Origin: Bacillota bacterium
GTDB lineage: Bacteria > Bacillota > Sulfobacillia > JAJYWN01 > JAJZPE01
DNA length: 49,976 bases
Reading direction: 5' to 3'
Assembly: GCA_036504675.1 (NCBI GenBank)
Contig: DASXUT010000190.1
Span: 1 to 49,976, forward strand
The position numbers were made by a program, and so were the translations under genes. Positions 8,831 through 17,208 of the stretch are shown piece after piece. How positions within the stretch are numbered: the stretch's first letter is position 1; each line of letters opens with the position of its first letter. The notes below the pieces were generated by a model. The model was given only the letters and a program-made list of their open reading frames with translations. It had not been told where the DNA came from and searched no databases.

Positions 8831-9552
8831 ACGGCGTCGCGGGCCCCATTCTCAACGCCCCCTTCGAGCGCCGGTTGGCGTTGCGCCGGGTGACCATTCT
8901 CTTCGGCGCCTACGGCAGCGGCAAGAGCGAGATCGCCCTCAACCTCGCTACTCGCCTGCGTCAGGGGGGCTACGACACGGCCCTGGTCGACGCGGACTTC
9001 TACAAACCGCTGTTTCGTTCGGGGCAGTTCCGGGGGTCCATGCAGAGGCGGGGAATCAGGGTCATCCTGCCCCCCGGCGAGTTGGCCGGGGCGGACATGG
9101 CCGCCCTGCCGTCGGATATCTATGGGGTCCTCGAAGGCGGCCCGAACGTGGTTTTCGACGTCGGCGGGGAACAGGGGGCCAGGGTCCTGGGGGCGATGGC
9201 CGGGCGTTTCCGCCCCGGCACCTATGAGGCCTTCCTGGTGGTCAACACCCGCCGGCCGGGGGCCGACACGGCCGAGGGGATCGCCTCGACCGCCGGGCGG
9301 GTGCAGGCCGCGGCCCGATTGCCGGTGACCGGTCTGGTCGCCAACACCAACCTCGGTGAGGCCTCCACCGTCGAGGTGGCCATTGAGGGCTACAAGTTGG
9401 TCAGCGAGGCCGGTCGGCGGCTGACGCTGCCGGTGGCCTTTGCCGCCCTGGACGAACGATTGGTGGACAGACTCTCCCGGGATGACTTTCCGGTGCCCGT
9501 GCTGACCGTCCGGCGTTTCCTCCTGCCCCCCTGGGAGCAGGAGGACGAGTGA
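8827..9552 (+). CDS. P-loop ATP-binding protein of the vor operon
   Basis: A 241-residue SIMIBI-type P-loop protein. The Walker A motif GAYGSGKSE is near residues 27-35, a MinD/ParA-like [10 protein letters not shown] near residue 56, and a Walker B-like [16 protein letters not shown] near residue 111. It begins with GTG overlapping the leucine dehydrogenase stop by four bases and is followed by the ferredoxin subunit gene, so it is firmly part of this operon. I do not recognise a named function. Possible roles are metallocentre insertion or protein assembly for the Fe-S/TPP oxidoreductase, inferred from fold and position only. Confidence 0.75.
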   Translation: MNGVAGPILNAPFERRLALRRVTILFGAYGSGKSEIALNLATRLRQGGYDTALVDADFYKPLFRSGQFRGSMQRRGIRVILPPGELAGADMAALPSDIYGVLEGGPNVVFDVGGEQGARVLGAMAGRFRPGTYEAFLVVNTRRPGADTAEGIASTAGRVQAAARLPVTGLVANTNLGEASTVEVAIEGYKLVSEAGRRLTLPVAFAALDERLVDRLSRDDFPVPVLTVRRFLLPPWEQEDE

Positions 9553-9592
9553 CCGGGCTCGGTCGATGTCTCGCTCAAAGGGGGGATGCGGT

Positions 9593-9841
9593 TTGGAGAC
9601 GAAGACGACCCCGCAGAAGAAAGTGGTCTTTGACGAGGAAAGGTGCAAGGGCTGCGAGCTCTGTGTCGCCGCCTGTCCCAAGGGGATCATCCGCCTGGCC
9701 GACCACTTCAACTCAAAGGGCTTCCATCCGGCCTCCGTCGTCGACGATGACCAGGCCAAATGCACTACCTGCCTGCTTTGCGCCAGGATGTGCCCGGACA
9801 CGGCGATCGAGATCTTCCGCCCCGAGCGGGTGGCAAAGTAG
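9593..9841 (+). CDS. vorD: 2-oxoacid:ferredoxin oxidoreductase delta subunit, 2x[4Fe-4S]
   Basis: An 82-residue ferredoxin-type subunit. Two CxxCxxCxxxCP clusters are visible: CKGCELCVAACPKG and CTTCLLCARMCPDT. It passes electrons from the TPP catalytic core to external ferredoxin. Start: AAAGGGGGG at 9577-9585 is well spaced from TTG 9593, whereas the upstream ATG at 9566 would sit before the ribosome-binding site. First of the four genes vorD-B-A-C. Confidence 0.9.
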   Translation: METKTTPQKKVVFDEERCKGCELCVAACPKGIIRLADHFNSKGFHPASVVDDDQAKCTTCLLCARMCPDTAIEIFRPERVAK

Positions 9842-9854
9842 GGAGGGGAGCTCT

Positions 9855-10955
9855 TTGGCTGAGCAGATCCTGATGAAGGGCAACGAGGCTATCGCCGAGG
9901 CCGCCATCAGGGCCGGTTGCCGGTTCTTTGCCGGCTACCCGATCACCCCGCAGAACGAGATCCCGGAATACATGGCGAAGAGGCTCTTCGAGATCGGCGG
10001 GAGTTTCATCCAAGCCGAGAGCGAAGTGTCGGCGATCAATATGGTCTACGGCGCCGCGGGCACCGGGACGCGGTCGATGACTTCGTCGTCCAGCCCGGGC
10101 ATCAGCCTGAAGCAGGAGGGCATCTCCTACATGGCCGGGGCCGAGTTGCCGGCCCTCGTCGTCAACATGGTCCGGGCCGGCCCGGGGCTCGGCGGCATCC
10201 AGCCGGCCCAGGGCGACTACTTCCAGGCCACCAAGGGTGGCGGCCACGGCGACTACCGGATGGTCGTCTTCGTGCCGGCCTCGGTCCAGGAGATGATTGA
10301 CCTCATCCGCCACGAGGTCTTCGAGATCGCCGAGCGCTATCGGAACCCGGTGATGCTGTTGGGCGACGCCATCCTCGGCCAGATGATGGAACCGGTGACC
10401 CTCCCCGACCCGGTCGATCCAAAGTCGCTGCCCCAGAAGACCTGGGCGACCACGGGGACCGGGGGCACCCGCAAGCCCAACGTGATCAACTCTCTCTTCC
10501 TCGACCCGGAGCTCTGCGAGAAGCACAACTTCAGGCTCCAGGAGAAGTACCGCCAGATGGCCGAGCGCGAGGTGCGCGTAGAGGAGCTGAACATGGACGA
10601 CGCCGAGATCGTCCTCACCGCCTATGGCACTTCGGCCCGGGTGGCCATCTCGGCGATGAAGCGGGCCCGCGCCGAGGGGCTCAAGGTCGGGATGATCCGG
10701 CCCATCACCGCCTGGCCGTTCCCCGGCGAGCCCTTCCGCCGGGCGGCCGAGCGGGTCCGGGCCTTCCTCGACATCGAGATGTCGGCCGGGCAGATGATCG
10801 AGGACGTCCGCCTGGCGGTCATGGACCGCGCGCCCATCTACTTCTACAACCGGATGGGCGGGATGGTCCCGACCCCGAAGGCGGTCCTCGAGGAGATCAG
10901 GAAGATCGACCAGATGGTCAAGCGCGACGAGCTCGGGGGGAGGTCGGGGGTATGA
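9855..10955 (+). CDS. vorB: 2-oxoacid:ferredoxin oxidoreductase alpha subunit (VorB type)
   Basis: A 366-residue pyrimidine-domain subunit of a 2-oxoisovalerate/2-oxoacid:ferredoxin oxidoreductase. N-terminus [20 protein letters not shown] followed by [14 protein letters not shown] is the typical start of the subunit, and [19 protein letters not shown] is conserved. The C-terminal transketolase-like domain includes [16 protein letters not shown] start at 9855 after GGGAGGGGAG; the longer upstream frame runs antiparallel to no evidence and overlaps vorD, so it is discarded. ATGA overlap with the beta gene. Choice of Vor rather than Kor is by association with leucine dehydrogenase and Ptb-Buk. 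Confidence 0.9.
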   Translation: MAEQILMKGNEAIAEAAIRAGCRFFAGYPITPQNEIPEYMAKRLFEIGGSFIQAESEVSAINMVYGAAGTGTRSMTSSSSPGISLKQEGISYMAGAELPALVVNMVRAGPGLGGIQPAQGDYFQATKGGGHGDYRMVVFVPASVQEMIDLIRHEVFEIAERYRNPVMLLGDAILGQMMEPVTLPDPVDPKSLPQKTWATTGTGGTRKPNVINSLFLDPELCEKHNFRLQEKYRQMAEREVRVEELNMDDAEIVLTAYGTSARVAISAMKRARAEGLKVGMIRPITAWPFPGEPFRRAAERVRAFLDIEMSAGQMIEDVRLAVMDRAPIYFYNRMGGMVPTPKAVLEEIRKIDQMVKRDELGGRSGV

Positions 10956-11767
10956 GCGTCAAGGTCTTCGAGCGCCCCAAGGCGCTATCTGACGTCATCT
11001 TGCACTACTGCCCCGGGTGCACCCACGGGATCATCCACCGGTTGGTCGCCGAGTCCATCGATGAGCTCGGGGTCCAGGAGAAGACCGTCGGCGTGGCCTC
11101 CGTCGGCTGTTCGGTGTTGGGCTACAACTACTTCAACGTCGACTTCCAGCAGGCCGCCCACGGGCGGGCCCCAGCGGTGGCCACCGGGATCAAGCGTTGC
11201 CTGCCCGACCGGGTCGTCTTCACCTACCAAGGCGACGGGGACCTGGCTTCGATCGGCACGGCTGAGGCCGTCCACGCCGCCATGCGCGGGGAGAACATCA
11301 CCATCATCTTCGTCAACAACGCCATCTTCGGGATGACCGGCGGCCAGATGGCTCCGACCACCCTCATCGGCCAGACGACGACGACCTCACCGGGCGGCCG
11401 CAAGCCCGAACGAGCCGGCCGGCCCATCCGCATCTCCGAGATGCTCTCGCAGCTTGAAGGGGCGGCCTACATCGCCAGGGTGGCCACCTTCAACGCCACC
11501 CAGGTGGCCCGGGCGAAACAGGCGATCAAGAAGGCTTTCCAGACCCAGGTCGACGGGAAAGGGTTCGCCCTCGTCGAGATCCTCTCCACCTGCCCCACCA
11601 ACTGGGGGATGACCCCCAACGAGGCCCTCAAGTGGCAGGAGGAGAACATGCTCCCGGTCTATCCGCTGGGCGAGTTCAAGATCGAGCCAGGGCTGCCCCG
11701 GTCGTCCGGGGCCGCGGGCTCAGCGGCTAAGACGACGGTCCCGACGCGGGAGGTGAAGACGGAGTAA
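10952..11767 (+). CDS. vorA: 2-oxoacid:ferredoxin oxidoreductase beta subunit (TPP-binding)
   Basis: A 271-residue TPP-domain subunit. The motif GDGDLASIG, followed about 25 residues later by [17 protein letters not shown], is the TPP/Mg site. The N-terminal [13 protein letters not shown] is the family's conserved cysteine region. ATG at 10952 overlaps the alpha-subunit stop, and its own TAA overlaps the next ATG by one base, so alpha, beta and gamma are tightly coupled. It decarboxylates the 2-oxo acid and forms acyl-CoA with the other subunits. Confidence 0.92.
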   Translation: MSVKVFERPKALSDVILHYCPGCTHGIIHRLVAESIDELGVQEKTVGVASVGCSVLGYNYFNVDFQQAAHGRAPAVATGIKRCLPDRVVFTYQGDGDLASIGTAEAVHAAMRGENITIIFVNNAIFGMTGGQMAPTTLIGQTTTTSPGGRKPERAGRPIRISEMLSQLEGAAYIARVATFNATQVARAKQAIKKAFQTQVDGKGFALVEILSTCPTNWGMTPNEALKWQEENMLPVYPLGEFKIEPGLPRSSGAAGSAAKTTVPTREVKTE

Positions 11768-12330
11768 TGACCGACATCGAATGCATCTTCGCCGGCTTTG
11801 GCGGGCAGGGCGTGATGATGATGGGCCAGCTCTTGACCTACGCGGCCGGCATGGTCGAGGGCAAGAAGGTCAGTTACATGCCCGCCTATGGGCCGGAAAT
11901 GCGCGGCGGGACGGCCAACTGCACGGTCGTCATCTCGGATGAGAGTGTCGGCTCGCCGGTGGTCACCGACCCGAACGCCGTGGTCGCCATGAACCAACCG
12001 TCCCTCGAAAAGTTCGAGCCGATGCTCAAGGAGGGCGGGGTGCTTATCGTCAACTCCTCGCTGATCGGGATCAAGGCCAAGCGTAGCGACGTCCGGGTCT
12101 ACTACGTCCCGGCCAACGAGATCGCCACGGGACTCGGGAACGACCGGGTGGCCAACATGGTCGCCCTGGGGGCACTGGTCGAGGCGACCGAGGCGGTGAA
12201 GATGGACTCCATCGTCGAGTCCCTCAAGAAGGCCCTGCCGCCGCACCGGCATAACCTCATCCCGTTGAACAAGGAAGCCCTTGAGCGCGGGGCGGAAGCG
12301 GTCCGCAAGACGGTCGGCCAGCCGGCCTGA
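11767..12330 (+). CDS. vorC: 2-oxoacid:ferredoxin oxidoreductase gamma subunit
   Basis: A 187-residue gamma subunit of the POR/VOR family. The N-terminal [19 protein letters not shown] and [19 protein letters not shown] are diagnostic. This subunit helps form the CoA-site interface. It is the last gene of the fermentation operon; a very strong terminator starts 24 bases after its stop. Confidence 0.92.
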   Translation: MTDIECIFAGFGGQGVMMMGQLLTYAAGMVEGKKVSYMPAYGPEMRGGTANCTVVISDESVGSPVVTDPNAVVAMNQPSLEKFEPMLKEGGVLIVNSSLIGIKAKRSDVRVYYVPANEIATGLGNDRVANMVALGALVEATEAVKMDSIVESLKKALPPHRHNLIPLNKEALERGAEAVRKTVGQPA

Positions 12331-12353
12331 GGGCCTCGGTAAGCTGAGACAGC

Positions 12354-12393
12354 GAGACCCGGGTTGACCCTTCGGTCATCCCGGGTCTCTTCC
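12354..12393 (+). terminator. Strong Rho-independent terminator after vorC
   Basis: GAGACCCGGG (12354-12363) pairs with CCCGGGTCTC (12380-12389), with the stem continued by TGACC/GGTCA and a CTTC loop. TTCCT follows. This closes the amino-acid fermentation operon. Confidence 0.9.
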
Positions 12394-12454
12394 TAATCCC
12401 AGGGCTCTTGGGACCGGATTGGGACCGGACGGCGGGCGACCGCCCGCGGGCGCC

Positions 12455-12493
12455 AAAGTGCTAGCACCAAGTTCTAGTATCAAGTTCTAGTAC
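12455..12493 (+). repeat. Three tandem 13-bp units upstream of DUF3866 gene
   Basis: Units at 12455-12467, 12468-12480 and 12481-12493. The last two are CAAGTTCTAGTAT and CAAGTTCTAGTAC (12 of 13 identical); the first is degenerate (AAAGTGCTAGCAC, 9 of 13). The CTAG core recurs every 13 bases. They lie 85 bases before the chosen GTG, a plausible operator or leader position. Confidence 0.6.
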
Positions 12494-12577
12494 CGCCAGA
12501 TAGCACCCGGCCGGCGACCCCTGGGCAGACTATCTGACCGGGTGGGCCGCGTCAATGGTCCGCCCGGGGGCGGAGCC

Positions 12578-13726
12578 GTGTACGGAGCGAAGGTCGTCAC
12601 CACAAGGGTTTCGCGAATCCTCGAGGGCTGGCCGGGAGTGGTCCTGGTCGCCCTGGATGGATTGGACCGACCAGGCCTGGTTTACCCGGAGGTCGTCGGG
12701 GCGGTCCGCGCCGGGGACCTGGTGGCGGTCAATACCACCGCCGCCGACCTCGGGCTCGGGACGGGGGGCTATCATCTCGTGGCCGCCCGACTGGGTGAAC
12801 TGGAGTCCGGTGGGGAACCCGCTCCGCCCCCCGGCCACCTCATCAAGTGGCGCTACACGCCGTCCCAGGTGGCCTGCTTGACCGTGGAGGAGACCGAGCA
12901 CCCGGGGGCCCGGGCGGTGAGGGAGTTCGGCGGCCTGGAAGGGATACCGGTGGTCGCAGCCGAACTCCACAGCCAGGTACCCGCGGTGGCGGCCGGGCTC
13001 AGGGCGGCCTGGGCGGGGCCCGGGGCGCCGGACTCGGGGGGACCGGGGCGGGATTCAGCGACCCGGGAGCGCCGCTTGATCTACATCATGACCGACGCCG
13101 GGGCCTTGGCGGCGAGGTTCAGCCGGCTGATCGGGGCGATGAAAGAGGCCGCTCTGATCGATGCGGTGATAACGGTCGGCCAGGCCTTCGGGGGCGACGT
13201 CGAAGCGGTGACCCTCCATTCGGGGCTGGCTGCCGCCCGCGCCTACCTCGGGGCCGACGCGGCCATCGTGGCCATGGGCCCCGGCGAGGCCGGTACCGGG
13301 ACGCGGTTGGGTTTCTCCGGCTTGTCCCAGGGGGAGGCCCTCAACGCGGCCTGGTCCCTGGGCGGGCGGCCGGTGGCCGCGGCCAGGATCAGTTGGGCCG
13401 ATCCCAGAGGCCGGCACCGGGGGGTCAGCCACCATACCTTGACGATGATGGAGGTCTCCGCGCTGGCCCCGTCGACCCTCGTCCTCCCGGAACTGCCGGC
13501 CCCGCTGGCGGCAGAAGTGCTGGCGGCCCTGGCGGGGTTGCCGGAACGCCACCGCGTCGCGGTGGCCGATGGCCGGCCCGCCCTGGACTGGTTGGCGCAC
13601 AAAGGAATCCGGCCGTCGACGATGGGTCGGGGGATCGAGGACGACCGCCCGTTCTTCCTGGCGGCCGGCGCGGCCGGCGCCTACGCGGCCGGGCTCTGCG
13701 CGGCCGGGCTCACCTCGGCCACCTGA
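12578..13726 (+). CDS. DUF3866 family protein
   Basis: A 382-residue protein matching the DUF3866 family of Firmicutes, of unknown function. Conserved-looking features include GTGGYHLVAARLG, HLIKWRYTPSQVACLTVEE, the central YIMTDAGALAARFSRLIGAM, and glycine-rich AIVAMGPGEAGTGTRLGFSG. Many Firmicutes carry it close to a Nudix hydrolase gene, as here. Start is uncertain: GTG 12578 has GGGGGCGGAG immediately upstream and fits the usual short N-terminus, but GTG 12542 in the same frame is possible. Gly/Pro-rich linker near residue 145 looks non-globular. Confidence 0.75.
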   Translation: MYGAKVVTTRVSRILEGWPGVVLVALDGLDRPGLVYPEVVGAVRAGDLVAVNTTAADLGLGTGGYHLVAARLGELESGGEPAPPPGHLIKWRYTPSQVACLTVEETEHPGARAVREFGGLEGIPVVAAELHSQVPAVAAGLRAAWAGPGAPDSGGPGRDSATRERRLIYIMTDAGALAARFSRLIGAMKEAALIDAVITVGQAFGGDVEAVTLHSGLAAARAYLGADAAIVAMGPGEAGTGTRLGFSGLSQGEALNAAWSLGGRPVAAARISWADPRGRHRGVSHHTLTMMEVSALAPSTLVLPELPAPLAAEVLAALAGLPERHRVAVADGRPALDWLAHKGIRPSTMGRGIEDDRPFFLAAGAAGAYAAGLCAAGLTSAT

Positions 13727-13913
13727 TCACCGGAGCACGCCCCGCGACCCAGGCCTCGAGGACCTCCGCCAGGAACGGCTCAACACCCGGCGGCTTCGGC
13801 TCGCCCCCCGGACGCCCGGACCACAGCTGTCTCTGGTCCCTCAACCAGGCCCGCAGGTCGGCGACCCGGCCGCGGAAGGACAGGCAGCTGCGGCGGGTGA
13901 CGATGACATACAC
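13710..13913 (-). CDS. Small MciZ-like protein (candidate FtsZ-ring inhibitor)
   Basis: A 67-residue protein on the minus strand, in the gap between the DUF3866 and Nudix genes and overlapping the former's 3' end by 17 bases. GTG start with GGGAGGG seven bases upstream on the minus strand, a convincing ribosome-binding site. Residues LSFRGRVADLRAWLR followed by a later VLEAWV resemble Bacillus MciZ (hydrophobic strand, G-K/R-x-W/x-x-h-R-x-x-L, then a W-containing helix), although this protein is longer. In B. subtilis mciZ also lies next to nudF. MciZ blocks FtsZ filament growth in the mother cell. The homology is by eye from a short sequence, so moderate confidence. Confidence 0.55.
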   Translation of the reverse strand: MYVIVTRRSCLSFRGRVADLRAWLRDQRQLWSGRPGGEPKPPGVEPFLAEVLEAWVAGRAPVIRWPR

Positions 13914-14039
13914 GGCGCGTCCCTCCCAGAGGATGGAAGCGCGCCTATTCTATGCAAGAGTCGCGGGCTTTACGCCCAAGGTAGGTCTACGCCGGGTGGG
14001 AGACGCATCTCCCCCGGGGGTTGGGAGGAGGAGCGCCGG

Positions 14040-15083
14040 ATGAGCCGATCAAGGCCGGCCGAAAGGTGCCTGGAGACCAGGGAGGTCTACCGGGGGCGGG
14101 TGGTCAACCTGAGGGTCGACCGGGTCCGCCTGCCCGGACGTCGGGAGACCACCCGGGAGGTGGTCGAGCACCGAGGGGCCGTGGTCATGCTGGCGGTGGA
14201 CGAAGCGGGAAGGGTGGCCTTCGTCAGCCAGTATCGCTATGCCGCCGGTCAGGAACTCCTGGAACTGCCCGCCGGAACACTGGAGGAAGGGGAAGACCCG
14301 GACGCGGCCGCCGCCAGGGAGCTGGCGGAAGAGATCCGGTTCGCCCCGGACAGGTTGGAGAAGCTCGGCGAGTTCTTCAGCGCGCCCGGTTTCTGCACTG
14401 AGCGGCTTCACCTGTACCTGGCGACCAGCCTTCGCCCGGCCGAGGCCGAAGCTGACGAAGACGAGCGAATCGAGGTCGTCTGGGCGGCGCCCGAGGAGGC
14501 GGCGGAGTGGGCTCGTGAAGGGCGCATCCGTGACGCCAAGACCCTGGCCGGGTTGCACCTCCTGGCCCTGAGGTCCGGGGCGATGATGGACGCCGCCCGA
14601 TATTCGGCCGTCGTCCCGTACCTCGTCCTCGGCCTGCTGGAGCGCCACCCGAGGGTCTGGGCCAGGCTTCGCGACTATGCGGCGCAGGCCGAGGGCCACC
14701 ACAAGCCTAGACGAAGCAACCTGAACCGGCTTGCCCAGCGGTCTCCCCGGAGGCCGATGGGCCGACACCCGACCCGGCAGATGATCGTCTTCCTCGTCCG
14801 CAACGCCTCCAAGCAACTGAAACTCGGGTCGGAGGCCGACCCGAACGACCGCCGGCTTCAAGAGGCGGCCAGGGTGATGGACCTGGTCCAGATGGAACTG
14901 CGGACGAAAAGGGCGAGGGAGGCGGTGGGGGAGGCGGAGTCCCTCTTCACCGCCGATTTCCTCAAGGAGTTGGAGCGCCTGCTCTGGTTGCCCACCCGAG
15001 GAGATCTGCCGGCTCCCGAAGGCCTCCTGCGCCGCCCCTATGAGCGCGAACCGGCTCAAGAGAGGCTGTTCGATCTGACATGA
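14040..15083 (+). CDS. Nudix hydrolase (ADP-ribose pyrophosphatase type) with C-terminal extension
   Basis: A 347-residue protein. Residues 1 to about 180 are a NudF-like Nudix domain: FVSQYRYAAGQELLELPAGT then the Nudix helix G-x5-E-x7-RELAEEIRF. The Gly normally near the end of the Nudix box is Arg here. The ADP-ribose hydrolases of this family are usually about 180-200 residues, so the remaining 165 residues are an extension, mostly charged helices (QMIVFLVRNASKQLKLGS, AARVMDLVQMELRTKRAR). ATG at 14040 has GGGAGGAGGAG upstream; the open frame further upstream is antisense to the MciZ-like gene. ATGA overlap with the endonuclease Q-like gene. Confidence 0.85.
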   Translation: MSRSRPAERCLETREVYRGRVVNLRVDRVRLPGRRETTREVVEHRGAVVMLAVDEAGRVAFVSQYRYAAGQELLELPAGTLEEGEDPDAAAARELAEEIRFAPDRLEKLGEFFSAPGFCTERLHLYLATSLRPAEAEADEDERIEVVWAAPEEAAEWAREGRIRDAKTLAGLHLLALRSGAMMDAARYSAVVPYLVLGLLERHPRVWARLRDYAAQAEGHHKPRRSNLNRLAQRSPRRPMGRHPTRQMIVFLVRNASKQLKLGSEADPNDRRLQEAARVMDLVQMELRTKRAREAVGEAESLFTADFLKELERLLWLPTRGDLPAPEGLLRRPYEREPAQERLFDLT

Positions 15084-16348
15084 CCGACGCCGTCACCGAC
15101 AACATGACCGGGCATCGTGGGGCTTCCCGGCCCGTCCTGTCCCCGTACTACGCCGATTTCCACATCCACGTCGGCTGCTCGGCCGACGGCCGCTGGGTCA
15201 AGGTCTCCTCGGCGGCCGACCTCACCGTCGAGAACATCGCCCGGGAGGCCGCCGACCGCAAGGGGCTGGACCTGGTCGGCGTGGTTGACTGCCAGACCGG
15301 TCCGGTCCTCAAGGACCTGAAGGACCTCGTCGCCCGCGGCCGGCTCGAGCCCATGAAGGGCGGCGGATTGAGGTTCGACGGCCGCCTGACCATCCTGCCC
15401 TTCGCCGAACTCGAGGTGGGTTGCGGCCGCCACGACCCCGCGCCGGGGAAGCCGGCCGGTTCGGCCCACTTCATCGCCGCCGTGGGGACCATCGAACAGG
15501 CCGAGGCCTTGGCCGGCAAGCTCCGCGGGCACGTCTCCAACCCCGACCTCAGCACGCAGCGCCTCTCCCTGACCCCCCGGGAGCTACTGGACATCGTCGC
15601 CGGCCTGGACGGGCAACTCATCCCGGCCCACGCCTTCACTCCGTACAAGAGCCTCTACGGCAACTGCGCGGATTCCCTGCGCCAGGTCTTCCCGGAGGGG
15701 ACAGGGGGCCGGGTCCCGGCCATCGAACTCGGCCTGTCGGCCGATACGGCGATGGCCGACCGCCTGCGCGAACTCAGCGGCCTGACCTTCCTCAGCGACT
15801 CCGACGCCCACTCGTTGCCGAAGATCGCCCGGGAGTATAACCTCATGGACCTGGCCGCTCCCACCTACGACGAGGTGATCATGGCCCTCCACCGCCGGGA
15901 CGGTCGGCGGGTGCTGGCCAACTATGGACTCGACCCGCGGCTGGGGAAGTACCACCGGACCCATTGCGATGCCTGTGAGTTGACCGTCGAGGAGCTCCCG
16001 CCGGTGCATGTCTGCCCGCGTTGCGGGAGCCGCCGGGTGGTCCTCGGGGTCCTTGACCGCCTGACTGAGATCGCCGACCGTGAGCGGGGCGAGAGCCCCC
16101 CGCACCGACCTCCATACCATTGGCAGGTGCCTCTCGAGTACCTGCCGGGGCTGGGCCCGAAGACGATGGAGCGACTATTGGCCGCTTTCGGCACCGAGAT
16201 GGCCGTCACCCACCGGACCGGTCCGGCGGAACTGGCCGAGGTGGTGGGGGAGAGGATGGCCGGGACGATTATCAAGGCCCGCCAGGGCGACCTGGCCCTC
16301 ACCGCCGGTGGCGGCGGGAGGTACGGTCGGGTCAAGGCCGGCGAGTAG
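15080..16348 (+). CDS. Endonuclease Q-like protein (PHP-domain, zinc ribbon, HhH)
   Basis: A 422-residue protein of the endonuclease Q family, which cleaves DNA beside deaminated bases. N-terminal PHP-like metal site YYADFHIHVGCSADG; further ligands in PAHAFTPYKSLYG and FLSDSDAHS. A zinc ribbon CDACELTV...CPRCGSR is at about residues 296-317, and the C-terminal helix-hairpin-helix segment YLPGLGPKTMERLLAAFG near 355. The start ATG overlaps the Nudix stop. The family name is established for archaea and Bacillus; the exact activity in this organism is inferred. Confidence 0.85.
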   Translation: MTDAVTDNMTGHRGASRPVLSPYYADFHIHVGCSADGRWVKVSSAADLTVENIAREAADRKGLDLVGVVDCQTGPVLKDLKDLVARGRLEPMKGGGLRFDGRLTILPFAELEVGCGRHDPAPGKPAGSAHFIAAVGTIEQAEALAGKLRGHVSNPDLSTQRLSLTPRELLDIVAGLDGQLIPAHAFTPYKSLYGNCADSLRQVFPEGTGGRVPAIELGLSADTAMADRLRELSGLTFLSDSDAHSLPKIAREYNLMDLAAPTYDEVIMALHRRDGRRVLANYGLDPRLGKYHRTHCDACELTVEELPPVHVCPRCGSRRVVLGVLDRLTEIADRERGESPPHRPPYHWQVPLEYLPGLGPKTMERLLAAFGTEMAVTHRTGPAELAEVVGERMAGTIIKARQGDLALTAGGGGRYGRVKAGE

Positions 16349-16370
16349 GGCTGGACATAAAGGCCAGCCC
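16348..16370 (+). promoter_or_regulatory. Hairpin between endonuclease Q-like gene and spoIIM
   Basis: GGGCTGG (16348-16354) pairs with CCAGCCC (16364-16370). The loop and right arm contain CATAAAGGCCAG (16356-16367), repeated exactly upstream of xerD. No T-run follows, so it may be a regulatory site, weak terminator or part of a sporulation promoter. Confidence 0.35.
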
Positions 16371-16404
16371 GGAAAAATAAGGATGGAGGAGAAGCGCGCG
16401 AGGG

Positions 16405-17058
16405 GTGAGCGGCTTGTCCTTCATCGGCCGATTCCGAGAGGGCGTCTTCGACTATTTTCGCAAGAACGTCGCCCTCTATTTCTTTGTCATCTTGCTCTTC
16501 GCCCTCGGAGTGGTGGCCGGCTCGCTGACCATCAAGGCCCTTGGACCCGATCAGAAGCGGGAACTCATCGACCACCTGCAGGTCTTCCTGCGGGGCCTGG
16601 GACATACCGGACAGACCGTCGACCCTCAGGAGGTCATGCGGCGGGCCGACGGGGTTCACCTGAAGACGGCCGTCCTCGTCTGGGTCCTTGGGGTGACCAT
16701 CATCGGGCTCCCCGCGGTGGTGGCGGTCATCTTCGTCAAGGGCTTCGTCATCGGGTTTTCCGTGGGCTTCCTGATTGAGCAGATGGGCCTGTCCGGCCTG
16801 GTCTTCTCGATTTTCGCCATCTGGCCCCAGAACCTCGTCGCCGTCCCGGCCTTCCTGGTCATCGCCGCCTCGTCCATCTCCTTCTCCTGGCTGCTGTTGA
16901 TGAACCGGCTGGCCCATCGAAAGACCCCGTGGTTCGAGGAGTTCAGCGCCTACACGGTGCGCTGCCTGGCGATGACCGCCCTCCTGATGGTGGCCGGGAT
17001 GCTCGAGGGCTACCTGACGCCCGTCCTCATGCGCCTCGTGTCGCAGGTCCTCGGCTGA
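16405..17058 (+). CDS. spoIIM: Stage II sporulation protein M
   Basis: A 217-residue membrane protein with about five hydrophobic segments, starting YFFVILLFALGVVAG near residue 25. SpoIIM is part of the DMP machinery (SpoIID-M-P) that thins peptidoglycan and drives forespore engulfment; SpoIIM is its membrane anchor. Length and family elements (FVKGFVIGFSVGFL, IWPQNLVAVPAFL) match. GTG start at 16405; TTG a few codons later is possible. Its position upstream of the xerD-deoB-punA region matches the Bacillus order. Confidence 0.92.
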   Translation: MSGLSFIGRFREGVFDYFRKNVALYFFVILLFALGVVAGSLTIKALGPDQKRELIDHLQVFLRGLGHTGQTVDPQEVMRRADGVHLKTAVLVWVLGVTIIGLPAVVAVIFVKGFVIGFSVGFLIEQMGLSGLVFSIFAIWPQNLVAVPAFLVIAASSISFSWLLLMNRLAHRKTPWFEEFSAYTVRCLAMTALLMVAGMLEGYLTPVLMRLVSQVLG

Positions 17059-17208
17059 GGCTGCCGCCCCTTGCGGGTCGCCCTTTGCCGCGGAAGGCGA
17101 CTGGACAAGCTACCCCCCGGGAGAAGGAATTTTCCCAACCTTGGCTAAGTTAGGTCATGGCCGGTTCGGGCGGGGTTAAAGTCTGACGTCACCGGGGAGG
17201 CTGGCGAC

